Origin: CAZFQD01 sp964520885
GTDB lineage: Bacteria > Bacillota > Clostridia > Oscillospirales > SIG519
Assembly (NCBI GenBank): GCA_964520885.1
Contig: CAZFQD010000012.1
Location: 1-30,517, forward strand
Length of the DNA: 30,517 bases
Direction: 5' to 3'
Below the pieces are notes generated by a model. That model was given only the letters and a program-made list of their open reading frames with translations. It made no database searches and had not been told where the DNA came from. Positions 19,853-28,369 of this stretch are shown here, one piece after another. Numbering within the stretch: the stretch's first letter is position 1; the number at the start of each line of letters is the position of its first letter. Both the position numbers and the translations under genes were made by a program.

Positions 19853-22478
19853 AAATTAAATTTTCAACTGCTTCAATAACCTTAGAAAGCATATCACTAT
19901 ATTTTGCTCTTTTTTCTTTTTCCTCGTTTATAACTTTTTCAGGTGCTTTTGAAACAAAGCCAACATTTGATAGTTTTTTATCTATTCTATCAATTTCTAA
20001 AATTAGGTTTTGCTTTTCTTTGTTTAATCGTTGCTTTTCCTTTTCAATGTCAACTAATTCGCCAAAAGGAATATAAATTTTAGCCCCTTCGCAAATTACC
20101 GTTACAGCATTAGAAATTGGGCAAGTTTTTACAATTTCAATATCAGACGCCCCTGCTAAACGATTAAAGAAATAAGCACCTTTAATAAAAGTATCCTCAA
20201 AATCAGTTTCAATATAAAGTCTTGCCTTTTTAGAGGGAGGAACATTCATTTGAGTTCTTTGGTTTCTAATAGCCTTAATGGCAGACATAATTTTTTCAAT
20301 TTCCTGTTCTTCTTTTGGAAAATTAAGGGCTTTATCATATTCTACCCAATCACTAATCATAACCGAGTTGCCTTTATGGGGAAGTGTAAGCCAAATTTCC
20401 TCAGTAATAAATGGCATTATAGGGTGCAAAAGTTTCATTGTATTTGAAAGCACAAAGCAAAGGGTATTTTGAGCTTTTAAATTGCTCTCTTTATCGGTAT
20501 TAGTTTCAAAAAGGCGAGGCTTAATAAATTCTATATACCAATCGCACAAATTATCCCAAATAAAATCGTAAAGTTTTGAAACAGCAACACCTATTTCAAA
20601 TTTTTCTAAATTTTCTGTAACCTCTTTTGCAGTTGTATTAAATTTAGATAAAATCCATTTGTCTTCAATATTCAAATTCTTTGGCAAAACACACTCGTCT
20701 ATGGTTAAATTCATTAGTGTAAAACGGGTTGCATTCCAAATTTTATTTGCAAAATTTCGTGAGGCTTCAACCCTCTCTGTGGAAAATCGCATATCATTTC
20801 CCGGAGAATTCCCTGTTGCCAATGTAAAGCGAAGAGCATCTGCTCCATATTGGTCTATTAGTTCAAGAGGGTCAATGCCATTTCCCGAAGACTTAGACAT
20901 TTTTCTGCCCTCACTATCTCTAATCAAACCGTGAATAAAAACATATTTAAAAGGCTCCTTTTTCATATGCTCCATACCGGAAAATATCATTCTTGCAACC
21001 CAGAAAAAGATTATATCATAAGCAGTAACCAATACACTTGTGGGGTAAAAATATTTTAAGTCCTCTGTGCTATCAGGCCAGCCCAAAGTGGAAAAAGGCC
21101 ATAAAGCCGAAGAAAACCAAGTGTCCAAAACATCCTCATCTTGCTTAATGTTTTTGCTATTACATTTTGGGCAAACTGTAATATCCTCTTTTGAAACAGT
21201 CATTTGCTCACAGTCATCACAATAAAAGGCAGGAATTCTGTGTCCCCACCAAAGTTGCCTTGAAATGCACCAATCGTGAACGATTTCCATCCAATTAAGA
21301 TATATTTTTGAAAACCTTTCGGGTATAAATTTAATTGTGCCGTCATTAACAACTTGAGTAGCATTTTTAACAAGCGGTTGCATTTTTACAAACCATTGGG
21401 AAGAGGTTATAGGCTCAACAATATTATTGCAACGATAGCATTGCCCAACATTGTGTTTAACAGGTTCTATCTTAACAAGTAGATTAAGTGCAGTTAAATC
21501 CTTCACAATTTTCTTTCTTGCATCATAGCGAGAAAGCCCTTCATATTGCTTGCCGTTTGCATTTATTTTTGCATAATCGTCCATTATTAAAATCTCTTCA
21601 AGATTATGCCTTTTGCCAACTTCAAAATCGTTGGGGTCATGGCAAGGAGTAATTTTAACACAGCCTGTGCCAAATTCTGTGTCCACATAATCGTCTGCAA
21701 TTATGGGAATTTCTCTGTTCATTAATGGTAAAATACAACTTTTGCCAATTAAATGAGTATATCTTTTATCATTAGGATTAACTGCAACAGCAGTATCCCC
21801 AAGCATAGTTTCGGGGCGAGTTGTGGCAACTACTAAAAATTCATCGCTATCCTTAATTGGATATTTAATATGCCAGAAATTGCCCTCTTTTTCGTTATGC
21901 TCAACTTCTGCATCGGATAAAGCGGTAGTGCAATTAGGGCACCAATTTATTATGCGATTACCTTTATAAATTAAGCCTTTTTCATATAAATTAACAAAAA
22001 CTTCTTTAACAGCCTTAGAACAGCCCTCATCCATAGTAAAGCGTTCTCTTTCCCAGTCGCATGAGGAGCCTAACTTTTTAAGTTGGTCTGTAATTCTATT
22101 TCCATAATGGTTTTTCCATTCCCAAACCTTTTCCAAAAACTTTTCTCTGCCCAAATCATAGCGAGTTTTGCCCTCTTCTTTTCTAAGTGCCTCTTCAACT
22201 TTAATTTGAGTGGCAATTCCTGCATGGTCAGTTCCTGGAAGCCAAAGGGTGCAAAACCCCCTCATTCTTTTATATCTAATCAATATATCTTGTAATGTTT
22301 CATCTAACGCATGCCCCATATGAAGTTGACCTGTAACATTTGGCGGTGGTATGACTATTGTAAAAGGTTCCTTTTTATAGTCAATTTCTGCATGAAAATA
22401 ATTGCCCGCAATCCATGAACTATAAATTCGGTCTTCAACTTCTTTTGGGTTATAAGTTTTTGCTAATTCTTTTTGCAT
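19848..22478 (-). CDS. valS: Valyl-tRNA synthetase
   Basis: An 876-residue class I synthetase that charges tRNA-Val. HMGH (residues 53-56, in PPPNVTGQLHMGHALDETLQ) and KMSKS (526-530) form the ATP site. An editing domain lies between (TTRPETMLGDTAVAVNP), followed by an anticodon-binding domain and a C-terminal coiled coil (VDIEKEKQRLNKEKQNLILE) typical of ValRS. Length is normal. The stop codon is supplied by the REP palindrome at 19826, so the original C-terminus may have been slightly different. AAAGGA lies about 9 bases before the ATG. A promoter is at 22567-22595. No T-box leader was found, unlike many clostridial valS genes. Confidence 0.97.
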   Translation of the reverse strand: MQKELAKTYNPKEVEDRIYSSWIAGNYFHAEIDYKKEPFTIVIPPPNVTGQLHMGHALDETLQDILIRYKRMRGFCTLWLPGTDHAGIATQIKVEEALRKEEGKTRYDLGREKFLEKVWEWKNHYGNRITDQLKKLGSSCDWERERFTMDEGCSKAVKEVFVNLYEKGLIYKGNRIINWCPNCTTALSDAEVEHNEKEGNFWHIKYPIKDSDEFLVVATTRPETMLGDTAVAVNPNDKRYTHLIGKSCILPLMNREIPIIADDYVDTEFGTGCVKITPCHDPNDFEVGKRHNLEEILIMDDYAKINANGKQYEGLSRYDARKKIVKDLTALNLLVKIEPVKHNVGQCYRCNNIVEPITSSQWFVKMQPLVKNATQVVNDGTIKFIPERFSKIYLNWMEIVHDWCISRQLWWGHRIPAFYCDDCEQMTVSKEDITVCPKCNSKNIKQDEDVLDTWFSSALWPFSTLGWPDSTEDLKYFYPTSVLVTAYDIIFFWVARMIFSGMEHMKKEPFKYVFIHGLIRDSEGRKMSKSSGNGIDPLELIDQYGADALRFTLATGNSPGNDMRFSTERVEASRNFANKIWNATRFTLMNLTIDECVLPKNLNIEDKWILSKFNTTAKEVTENLEKFEIGVAVSKLYDFIWDNLCDWYIEFIKPRLFETNTDKESNLKAQNTLCFVLSNTMKLLHPIMPFITEEIWLTLPHKGNSVMISDWVEYDKALNFPKEEQEIEKIMSAIKAIRNQRTQMNVPPSKKARLYIETDFEDTFIKGAYFFNRLAGASDIEIVKTCPISNAVTVICEGAKIYIPFGELVDIEKEKQRLNKEKQNLILEIDRIDKKLSNVGFVSKAPEKVINEEKEKRAKYSDMLSKVIEAVENLIL

Positions 22479-22566
22479 TTAGAACAAATCCTTTCAATAT
22501 TGGAGGTCAGAAGACAGAGGTCAGGAAATGTTACTTGTTAATTGTTACTTGTTACTTAATTATGTA

Positions 22567-22595
22567 ATTTTATCATTTAAACAATTAGTAGTCAA
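22567..22595 (-). promoter_or_regulatory. Predicted valS promoter
   Basis: On the minus strand, TTGACT (22595-22590), 17 bp, TAAAAT (22572-22567), about 90 bp before the valS start. The leader contains a stretch of TTACTTGTTA-type repeats (22530-22555). Confidence 0.6.
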
Positions 22596-22616
22596 TAGCG
22601 AAATATTGAAAGGTTC

Positions 22617-22685
22617 TTTTTTTATACTATTGCATTTAATTTTTTTATACTATTGCATTTAATTTTTTTATACTATTGCATTTAA
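22617..22685. repeat. Three exact 23-bp tandem repeats
   Basis: Unit TTTTTTTATACTATTG plus CATTTAA, at 22617-22639, 22640-22662 and 22663-22685, without mismatch. It lies between the divergent valS and gtrA promoters. The exact identity suggests recent copy-number change. Confidence 0.93.
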
Positions 22686-22695
22686 TTTTTTATTA

Positions 22696-22724
22696 TAGAC
22701 AAATAACAAATTTTTTAGTATAAT
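22696..22724 (+). promoter_or_regulatory. Predicted gtrA promoter
   Basis: TAGACA (22696-22701), 17 bp, TATAAT (22719-22724), 24 bp before the gtrA start, immediately after the 23-bp repeats. Confidence 0.65.
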
Positions 22725-22747
22725 TAAAAATAAAAAAGGAAAAAACT

Positions 22748-23170
22748 ATGAAGATAAAAGAATTTGTGTTTAAATACTTTTATAAATATAAAGAATTAAT
22801 TACATATATTTTCTTTGGTGGATTAACTACACTTATAAATATAATAGCATATTATATACTTGGCATAATTTTAAATCTCCCAACTGTTTTTTCAGTTGTT
22901 GCGGCTTGGATTATTGCAGTATTTTTTGCTTATTTTACTAACAAAATATATGTCTTTAATAGTAGGTCTTTTAAATTAAATGTATTAGTAAAAGAAATGT
23001 CTTCTTTTCTTTTTTTTCGTTTAGCATCTTTGGGTGTTGATGTTTTAATTATGATAATTTTTGTTGACTATTTAAATTGTGATAAATTAATTACTAAGAT
23101 TGCGGCTAATGTTGTTGTGGTGATTATGAATTATTTAGCAAGTAAATTATTTATTTTTAAAAAAAAATAA
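22748..23170 (+). CDS. GtrA family membrane protein
   Basis: A 140-residue protein with four hydrophobic helices and the GtrA pattern: YIFFGGLTTLINIIAYY near residues 20-36, then WIIAVFFAYFTNKIYVF, and NVVVVIMNYLASKLFIFKKK at the end. GtrA proteins are thought to help move lipid-linked sugars (for example undecaprenyl-phosphate-glucose) across the membrane for decoration of surface polysaccharides. The next gene is a WecG/TagA glycosyltransferase, consistent with a cell-surface glycan role. AAAAGG lies about 7 bases before the ATG. Confidence 0.88.
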   Translation: MKIKEFVFKYFYKYKELITYIFFGGLTTLINIIAYYILGIILNLPTVFSVVAAWIIAVFFAYFTNKIYVFNSRSFKLNVLVKEMSSFLFFRLASLGVDVLIMIIFVDYLNCDKLITKIAANVVVVIMNYLASKLFIFKKK

Positions 23171-23228
23171 ATAGCACTACATCTTTCCTCCAAACTTTGT
23201 GCCTTTGATGAAAGGAATGGGACTTATT

Positions 23229-23957
23229 ATGAAAGAAAAACTTAATATTTTAGGAATTGAATATGATAATGTTTTTCAAAACGAAGCATTAGATATTGTT
23301 ATATCTTTTTTAGATAGTGATAATTGTAAAACTGTTGTAACTCCAAATTCAGAAATTGCACAACTTTGTATTGAAAATAAAGAGGTAAAAACTGCTATTA
23401 ATAGTGCTGATTTAATAATAGCTGATGGAATTGGAGTAATTTATGCTTCTAAAATATTAAAAAAACCTTTAAAGCAAAAGGTTGCAGGCATTGATATAGC
23501 ATATTTACTTTTGCCAATTCTTGAAAAAGAGCAAAAAAGCCTTTTTCTTTTGGGAGGCAATGAGGGAATTGCAGAATTGGCAAAAAAAAACATAAAAGAA
23601 AAATATCCAAATATTAATATTTGTGGCACTCAAAATGGATATTTTGAAAATGAAAAAGAAGTAATTGATAAAATAAATGCCATTTCCCCAGATGTTATTT
23701 TTGTTTGTTTGGGTTTTCCAAAACAAGAAATTTTTATGAGCAAATATAAAAATATTATTAATGCAAAAGTTATGCTCGGCTTAGGAGGAACACTTGATAT
23801 TATAGCAGGAAATAAAAAAAGAGCACCTGAATTTTTTATAAATTTAAAACTTGAATGGCTTTATAGATTAATAAAAGAGCCAAAAAGAATTGTTAGAATG
23901 TTAAAACTACCCAAATATTTATTTTTTGCAATCAAAATAAGATTTAGAAACGAGTGA
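23229..23957 (+). CDS. WecG/TagA/CpsF family glycosyltransferase (GT26)
   Basis: A 242-residue glycosyltransferase of family GT26. Motifs include TPNSEIAQLC, ADGIGVIYASKIL (about residues 60-72), LLGGNEGIAELA, VCLGFPKQEIF and GLGGTLDIIAG, all characteristic. These enzymes add N-acetylmannosamine or a related sugar to a lipid-linked N-acetylglucosamine in teichoic acid or enterobacterial common antigen linkage units. Teichoic acid linkage synthesis is the likely role in a Gram-positive. The frame is open to a GTG at 23199, but the ATG at 23229 fits both the AAAGGAATGGG ribosome region and the family start (KLNILGIEYDN). It probably shares a transcript with gtrA and thyX (6-bp gap). Confidence 0.9.
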   Translation: MKEKLNILGIEYDNVFQNEALDIVISFLDSDNCKTVVTPNSEIAQLCIENKEVKTAINSADLIIADGIGVIYASKILKKPLKQKVAGIDIAYLLLPILEKEQKSLFLLGGNEGIAELAKKNIKEKYPNINICGTQNGYFENEKEVIDKINAISPDVIFVCLGFPKQEIFMSKYKNIINAKVMLGLGGTLDIIAGNKKRAPEFFINLKLEWLYRLIKEPKRIVRMLKLPKYLFFAIKIRFRNE

Positions 23958-23963
23958 AATAAT

Positions 23964-24731
23964 ATGCCTCCTAAGGTTACTCTAATGTCGCATACACCCG
24001 ACCCATTAAAGATTATTGCTTGTGCTGCAAAGCTTTGTTATAGTGCATCCTCAATAGATGAAATAATGAATAATATAAATGATGAACGAGCTATTGGCTT
24101 GGTTGAAATGTTATCCCAAATAGGACACGAAAGCCCAATTGAACACATTAGCTTTACCTTTGGCATAGAAGGTATTTCAAGGGCAACCTTAGCGCAGATA
24201 ACAAGGCACCGAATTGCTTCTTACAGTGTTCAAAGTCAAAGATATGTTGAAGAGGGCAATTTTCAATTTGTTATTCCTCCTGAAATAGAACAAATAGATA
24301 AAGCAAAGCAAGAATTTTTATTAGCTATGCAAGAGGCACAAAAGCACTATGAGAGCTTAACAAATTTGCTTTTTGAAAAGCACTATGAAGAATTAATAAA
24401 AAATGGTTCAGACAAAAAAACAGCAAAAACTGGGGCACATAAAAAAGCAATAGAGGATGCACGATTTGTTTTGCCAAATGCTTGTGATACAAAGCTAATT
24501 CTCACTATGAACGCAAGAAGCCTTCAAAACTTTTTTAGCCATAGGCTTTGTAATAGAGCACAATGGGAAATAAGAGGTTTAGCAGAACAAATGTTAAAAT
24601 TGGTTAATAATATATCTCCAATTTTGTTTATAAATAGCCGTCCTCCTTGTGTTATGGGTAAATGCAGCGAGGGGAAGTTAAGTTGTGGCAAGATTTTGGA
24701 GGTAAGGGAAAAGTATAAAATTAATGCATAA
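23964..24731 (+). CDS. thyX: Flavin-dependent thymidylate synthase
   Basis: A 255-residue ThyX, which makes dTMP from dUMP with methylenetetrahydrofolate, FAD and NADPH. The signature RHRxxSxxxxS is present as RHRIASYSVQS (residues 81-91). A second landmark is the dUMP-binding region (NARSLQNFFSHRLCNRAQWE). The C-terminus PPCVMGKCSEGKLSCGK is cysteine-rich, as in many clostridial ThyX proteins. Length is usual. It is followed after 23 bp by tmk, so the two steps from dUMP to dTDP are in one cluster. There is no thyA in the window. Confidence 0.96.
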   Translation: MPPKVTLMSHTPDPLKIIACAAKLCYSASSIDEIMNNINDERAIGLVEMLSQIGHESPIEHISFTFGIEGISRATLAQITRHRIASYSVQSQRYVEEGNFQFVIPPEIEQIDKAKQEFLLAMQEAQKHYESLTNLLFEKHYEELIKNGSDKKTAKTGAHKKAIEDARFVLPNACDTKLILTMNARSLQNFFSHRLCNRAQWEIRGLAEQMLKLVNNISPILFINSRPPCVMGKCSEGKLSCGKILEVREKYKINA

Positions 24732-24754
24732 TAAAAGGAATAGAGGTAGCGAAA

Positions 24755-25432
24755 ATGAAGGGCAAACTAATTGTAATAGACGGAGTGGATGCAAGCGGCA
24801 AGGAAACTCAAACAAAAAAACTATTTGAGTATTTACAAGGCAAAAATACAAATGTAACTAAAATTGAATTTCCAAATTATAATGAGGCTTCGTCTGCTTT
24901 GATAAAAATGTATTTAGCAGGTGAGTTCGGACTTGATGCAAATTCAGTAAACCCTTATGCCGCATCTTGCTTTTACGCTGTTGATAGATTTTCTTCATAT
25001 AAAAAACATTGGCAAAGTCTTTATAATAATGGTCAAATTATTTTAGCTGATAGGTATGTAACTTCAAATGCAATTCACCAAGCAGTTAAATTTAATGATG
25101 AGGAAAAAGATAGCTATTTAGATTGGTTAGAGGATTTTGAATACAATAAATTAGCCTTGCCAAAACCTGATTTAGTTATATTTTTAGATATGCCACCAGC
25201 ATTTGCAATTTCTCTTTTGTCAAATAGGTATAAAGGAGACCAAAGCAAAAAAGATATTCACGAAAGAGACAATAACTATTTGCAAAAATGTTATGGGACA
25301 GCAATTTATGCTTGTGAAAAATTAGGCTGGTGCAGAATTGAATGTGTAGAAAACGGCAAAATAAAAAGCATTGAACAAATACACAAGGAAATAATAAATG
25401 AAGTAGGGGCGACCCTGTATGGTCGCCCGTAA
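24755..25432 (+). CDS. tmk: dTMP kinase
   Basis: A 225-residue thymidylate kinase that phosphorylates dTMP to dTDP. The P-loop is GVDASGKET (residues 10-18), followed by DRYVTSNAIHQ (a DRY/DRF-type motif) and a lid region with SNRYKGDQSKKDIHERD. Ribosome site AGAGGTAGCG lies before the ATG. The last residues (VGATLYGRP) are not of family origin: they are translated from a GTAGGGGCGACC...GGTCGCC palindrome (25403-25429) inserted in frame at the 3' end, which supplies a short tail before TAA. The position downstream of thyX supports the function. Confidence 0.92.
   Translation: MKGKLIVIDGVDASGKETQTKKLFEYLQGKNTNVTKIEFPNYNEASSALIKMYLAGEFGLDANSVNPYAASCFYAVDRFSSYKKHWQSLYNNGQIILADRYVTSNAIHQAVKFNDEEKDSYLDWLEDFEYNKLALPKPDLVIFLDMPPAFAISLLSNRYKGDQSKKDIHERDNNYLQKCYGTAIYACEKLGWCRIECVENGKIKSIEQIHKEIINEVGATLYGRP
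25403..25429 (+). repeat. REP-like palindrome within the tmk 3' end
   Basis: GTAGGGGCGACC-CTGTAT-GGTCGCCCG. It encodes the last tmk residues. The same stem appears at 11143-11160 (GGCGAC/GTCGCC) and, in a variant form, at 29020-29044. Confidence 0.85.
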
Positions 25433-25479
25433 AAAACATACAAGAATTTCTAATCTCTAAAAATGAAAGGTTAAGTTTT

Positions 25480-26388
25480 ATGTTAAACTTTAAGGATATA
25501 AAAGTAAAAGATTATGAAATAATAACAGAATATTTTAAAATTAGTCATTACAATTCCTGTGAATATTGCTTTGGAAATTTGTTTATGTGGAAGCATCGTT
25601 TTCAATCCCGTTATGCAATTGTTGATGAAATGCTTTTTATTAAGGGCTGTTTTGATAATAATTGTTATTATTTAATGCCAAGTGGTAATGTTGATTTAGA
25701 AAAAGCAATTCCAATACTTATTGAAGATGCAAAGAATTGTGGACACAAATTTATTATGCATTGTATTACAAAGGATATTAAAGAAAAAATTAAGCAAATC
25801 TTTCCCAATATATTTAAATGGTCAACAAGTAATACCCGCTATGACTATACTTATTTAAGAGAAGATTTAGCCGAATTAGTCGGTAAAAAGTTTCACGCTA
25901 AAAGAAATTTTGTTAATAGATTTTTAAGCGAATATAAAAATTATGATTTTGAGGAAATTACAAAAGAAAACATTTCCCAATGCTACGATTTAAGCAAACA
26001 ATGGTTAGAGCATAACAAAGATGATATTACTATTTCAATGAATTGCGAACAAGATGCTATAAAAAAATGTCTTGATAACTTTTTTTTAATAAATATGAAG
26101 GGCACAATTTTAAAGGCTAATGGAAAAATTTGTGCTTTTACAGCAGGTGAGCAATTAAATTCAAATACTTTTGTAATTCATATTGAAAAGGCATCTTATG
26201 ATATTGTAGGCTCTTTTGCAGTTATCAATCAAGAGTTCGCAAGGCAATGTCTGCAAAATTATACCTATATTAATCGTGAAGAGGATATGGGTATTGAAGG
26301 GCTTAGAAAAGCAAAAAAATCCTATAATCCTGTTTTTATGGTGGAGAAGTTTACAGCAACGAAAGAGGAATTAGGAATTAGGAGTTAG
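25480..26388 (+). CDS. DUF2156 (LPG-synthase C-terminal-like, GNAT fold) protein
   Basis: A 302-residue protein matching DUF2156, the acyltransferase-like domain found at the C-terminus of phosphatidylglycerol lysyltransferase (MprF) and as a stand-alone cytoplasmic protein in Firmicutes. Landmarks are HYNSCEYCFGNLFMWKHRF near the N-terminus, LVGKKFHAKRNFVNRFLSEY mid-protein and EDMGIEGLRKAKKSYNPVF near the C-terminus. Without the membrane part of MprF its substrate is unknown; an aminoacyl or acyl transfer is inference. The final residues (about EELGIRS) are encoded by the AGGAATTAGGAATTAGGAG repeat that runs into the CATTGCGAG repeat at 26388. AAAGG serves as ribosome site. Confidence 0.82.
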   Translation: MLNFKDIKVKDYEIITEYFKISHYNSCEYCFGNLFMWKHRFQSRYAIVDEMLFIKGCFDNNCYYLMPSGNVDLEKAIPILIEDAKNCGHKFIMHCITKDIKEKIKQIFPNIFKWSTSNTRYDYTYLREDLAELVGKKFHAKRNFVNRFLSEYKNYDFEEITKENISQCYDLSKQWLEHNKDDITISMNCEQDAIKKCLDNFFLINMKGTILKANGKICAFTAGEQLNSNTFVIHIEKASYDIVGSFAVINQEFARQCLQNYTYINREEDMGIEGLRKAKKSYNPVFMVEKFTATKEELGIRS

Positions 26389-26422
26389 GTGTCATTGCGA
26401 GCAAAGCGTGGCAATCTCATTA
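26363..26422 (+). repeat. GGAATTA repeat joined to CATTGCGAG repeat between two genes
   Basis: AGAGGAATTAGGAATTAGG repeats (26365-26387) run into TGTCATTGCGAGCAAAGCG and TGGCAATCTCAT (to 26420). They form the end of the DUF2156 gene and lie 18 bp before the ABC-F start. The same junction order (GGAATTAGGAG then other repeats) is seen near 1480, 4620 and 17750. Confidence 0.75.
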
Positions 26423-26440
26423 TTAGAAGGAAATAAACCT

Positions 26441-28330
26441 ATGCCTTTAATTAGTGTAAATAATTTAAAAAAGGAATACAGTTTAAGGGTGCTTTTTGAA
26501 AATGTTTCCTTTGACATAGAGGAAAACGACAAAATAGGCTTAATTGGCAATAACGGAACAGGCAAAACAACACTTTTAAATTTAATTACAGGTCAAACCG
26601 AACCCGAGCAAGGGACTATTTCAAAAAGCAAACTATTGAATTTTAGTGTTGTTGAGCAGCATTTATGCTGTGATGAAAATAAAAGTGCTTATGACGAGGT
26701 GCTAACCGTTTTTGAACATTTGGAAAAACTTGAAGACGAAATTGAAGAAACAAACGATAAAATACATAATTCAAAAGGAAATATAGATGATTTAATTGAA
26801 AAACAGCATACACTTTATGAAAAATTTCAAAACGAGGGCGGTTTAGAATTTAAAAATCGCACTCGTTCAGCTCTTTTAGGCTTAGGCTTTTTAAAAAACG
26901 AACTTTATAGAAAAGTTTCAACAATGAGTGGCGGGCAAAAATCAAAATTAATGCTTAGCAAAATGCTTTTATCTTGTGCTAACCTTTTGCTGTTAGATGA
27001 GCCTACAAATCACCTTGATATTGCATCAGTTGAGTGGCTTGAAGGCTTTTTAAAAAGTTATAACGGTGCTATGATTATTATTTCGCATGACCGATATTTT
27101 TTAGACCAAATAACAAACAAAACCTTAGAAATAGAAAACGGGAAAATTACTTTTTATAAAGGAAATTACTCAGCACATCTTATAAAAAAAGAGCAGGACT
27201 TGTTGGCAAACGAGCGAAATTATCAAAACACAAAAAAAGAAATTGAACGAATTGAGGGAATAATTGAGCAGCAACATCGTTGGAATAGAGAAAGAAACAT
27301 TAAAACCGCCGATAGCAAGCAAAAAATTGTTGATAAACTTGTAAAAACCTTAGAAAAACCGCCTGAAAAAGAGCAAAATATTAAGTTTAAATTTTCCGCT
27401 AAAAGTAATAGCGGAAATGAGGCTTTAAAAGCACAAGAATTAGCAATGGATTTTTCAAATAAGGTGTTATTTTATAACGCTAATTTATTTATTAAAAAAG
27501 GGGAGCGAGTTTTCTTATTAGGAGAAAACGGAAGCGGAAAAACAACCCTTTTTAAAATTTTAATTGGCGAATTAAAACCAACTTACGGCAATTTTAATTT
27601 TGGTGTTAATATTGAAACAGGCTACTATTCTCAAACAGGTGAAAATTTAAATTTAGATAATACAGTGCTTGACGAAATATGGGATAATTTTAAAAAGTTA
27701 TCGGAAACCGCAATACGAAACGCATTAGCCTCTTTTTTATTCAAGGGGGATGATGTGTTTAAGCAAATCAGCACTCTAAGCGGGGGAGAAAGAGCGAGAA
27801 TTTCTCTTTTAAAGTTAATGCTATCAAAGGCAAACTTTTTAATTTTGGACGAGCCGACAAACCATTTAGATATTAATTCAAGAGAGGTTTTAGAAGACGC
27901 ATTGATGACTTATGAGGGAACACTTTTTATAATTTCGCATGACCGATATTTTATTAATAAAATTGCAAATAAAATATACCATTTATCTAATAACAAAATA
28001 AAAGAATATATAGGTAACTATGATTATTTTTTAGAAAAAAAAGAAAAACCAATTGAACAATTTAAAACTTTCGTCCCAAAAAATGAAGACTATCGCCAAA
28101 AAAAAGAAATGCAATCAAACAGTAAAAAGTTAAACACACAAATTTTAAAAACCGAAACACAAATAGAACAAACAGAAAAGGAAATACAGCAATTAGAAAA
28201 TATTTTGAGTCTACCTGAAATATCCTCTAATTATGTAAAAGCAATTGAAATAACTGAGCAAATAGAAAAGAAAAAAGAGCAACTTGAGTTTTTATTGGAC
28301 GAGTGGGAAGGTTTGTTAATTGACATATAA
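26441..28330 (+). CDS. ABC-F family ATP-binding protein
   Basis: A 629-residue soluble protein with two ABC domains and no membrane segment. Walker A motifs are GNNGTGKTT (residues 36-44) and GENGSGKTT; signatures are TMSGGQKSK and TLSGGERAR; Walker B with the D-loop is LLLDEPTNHLD in both halves. A linker with charged helix (ERIEGIIEQQHRWNRERN) separates the domains, and a long glutamate/lysine-rich coiled coil ends the protein (Uup/ABCF3-like). ABC-F proteins act on ribosomes, some giving antibiotic resistance. Nothing here shows a resistance role. The frame opens further upstream, but those codons are repeat sequence; ATG 26441 has AGAAGGA 9 bases upstream. Confidence 0.93.
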   Translation: MPLISVNNLKKEYSLRVLFENVSFDIEENDKIGLIGNNGTGKTTLLNLITGQTEPEQGTISKSKLLNFSVVEQHLCCDENKSAYDEVLTVFEHLEKLEDEIEETNDKIHNSKGNIDDLIEKQHTLYEKFQNEGGLEFKNRTRSALLGLGFLKNELYRKVSTMSGGQKSKLMLSKMLLSCANLLLLDEPTNHLDIASVEWLEGFLKSYNGAMIIISHDRYFLDQITNKTLEIENGKITFYKGNYSAHLIKKEQDLLANERNYQNTKKEIERIEGIIEQQHRWNRERNIKTADSKQKIVDKLVKTLEKPPEKEQNIKFKFSAKSNSGNEALKAQELAMDFSNKVLFYNANLFIKKGERVFLLGENGSGKTTLFKILIGELKPTYGNFNFGVNIETGYYSQTGENLNLDNTVLDEIWDNFKKLSETAIRNALASFLFKGDDVFKQISTLSGGERARISLLKLMLSKANFLILDEPTNHLDINSREVLEDALMTYEGTLFIISHDRYFINKIANKIYHLSNNKIKEYIGNYDYFLEKKEKPIEQFKTFVPKNEDYRQKKEMQSNSKKLNTQILKTETQIEQTEKEIQQLENILSLPEISSNYVKAIEITEQIEKKKEQLEFLLDEWEGLLIDI

Positions 28331-28369
28331 CATTTAGGGTAAAAATTAATTAATAAGGAGAAACTTATT

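Noticed and set aside
22479..22747. T-box leader for valS
   Set aside because: No T-box sequence, specifier hairpin or antiterminator could be found on the minus strand; the leader is short and repeat-rich.
26408..26440. Longer N-terminus for the ABC-F protein
   Set aside because: The extra eleven codons translate the CATTGCGAG/GGCAATCTCAT repeat; the ATG at 26441 has a proper ribosome site and the family start.
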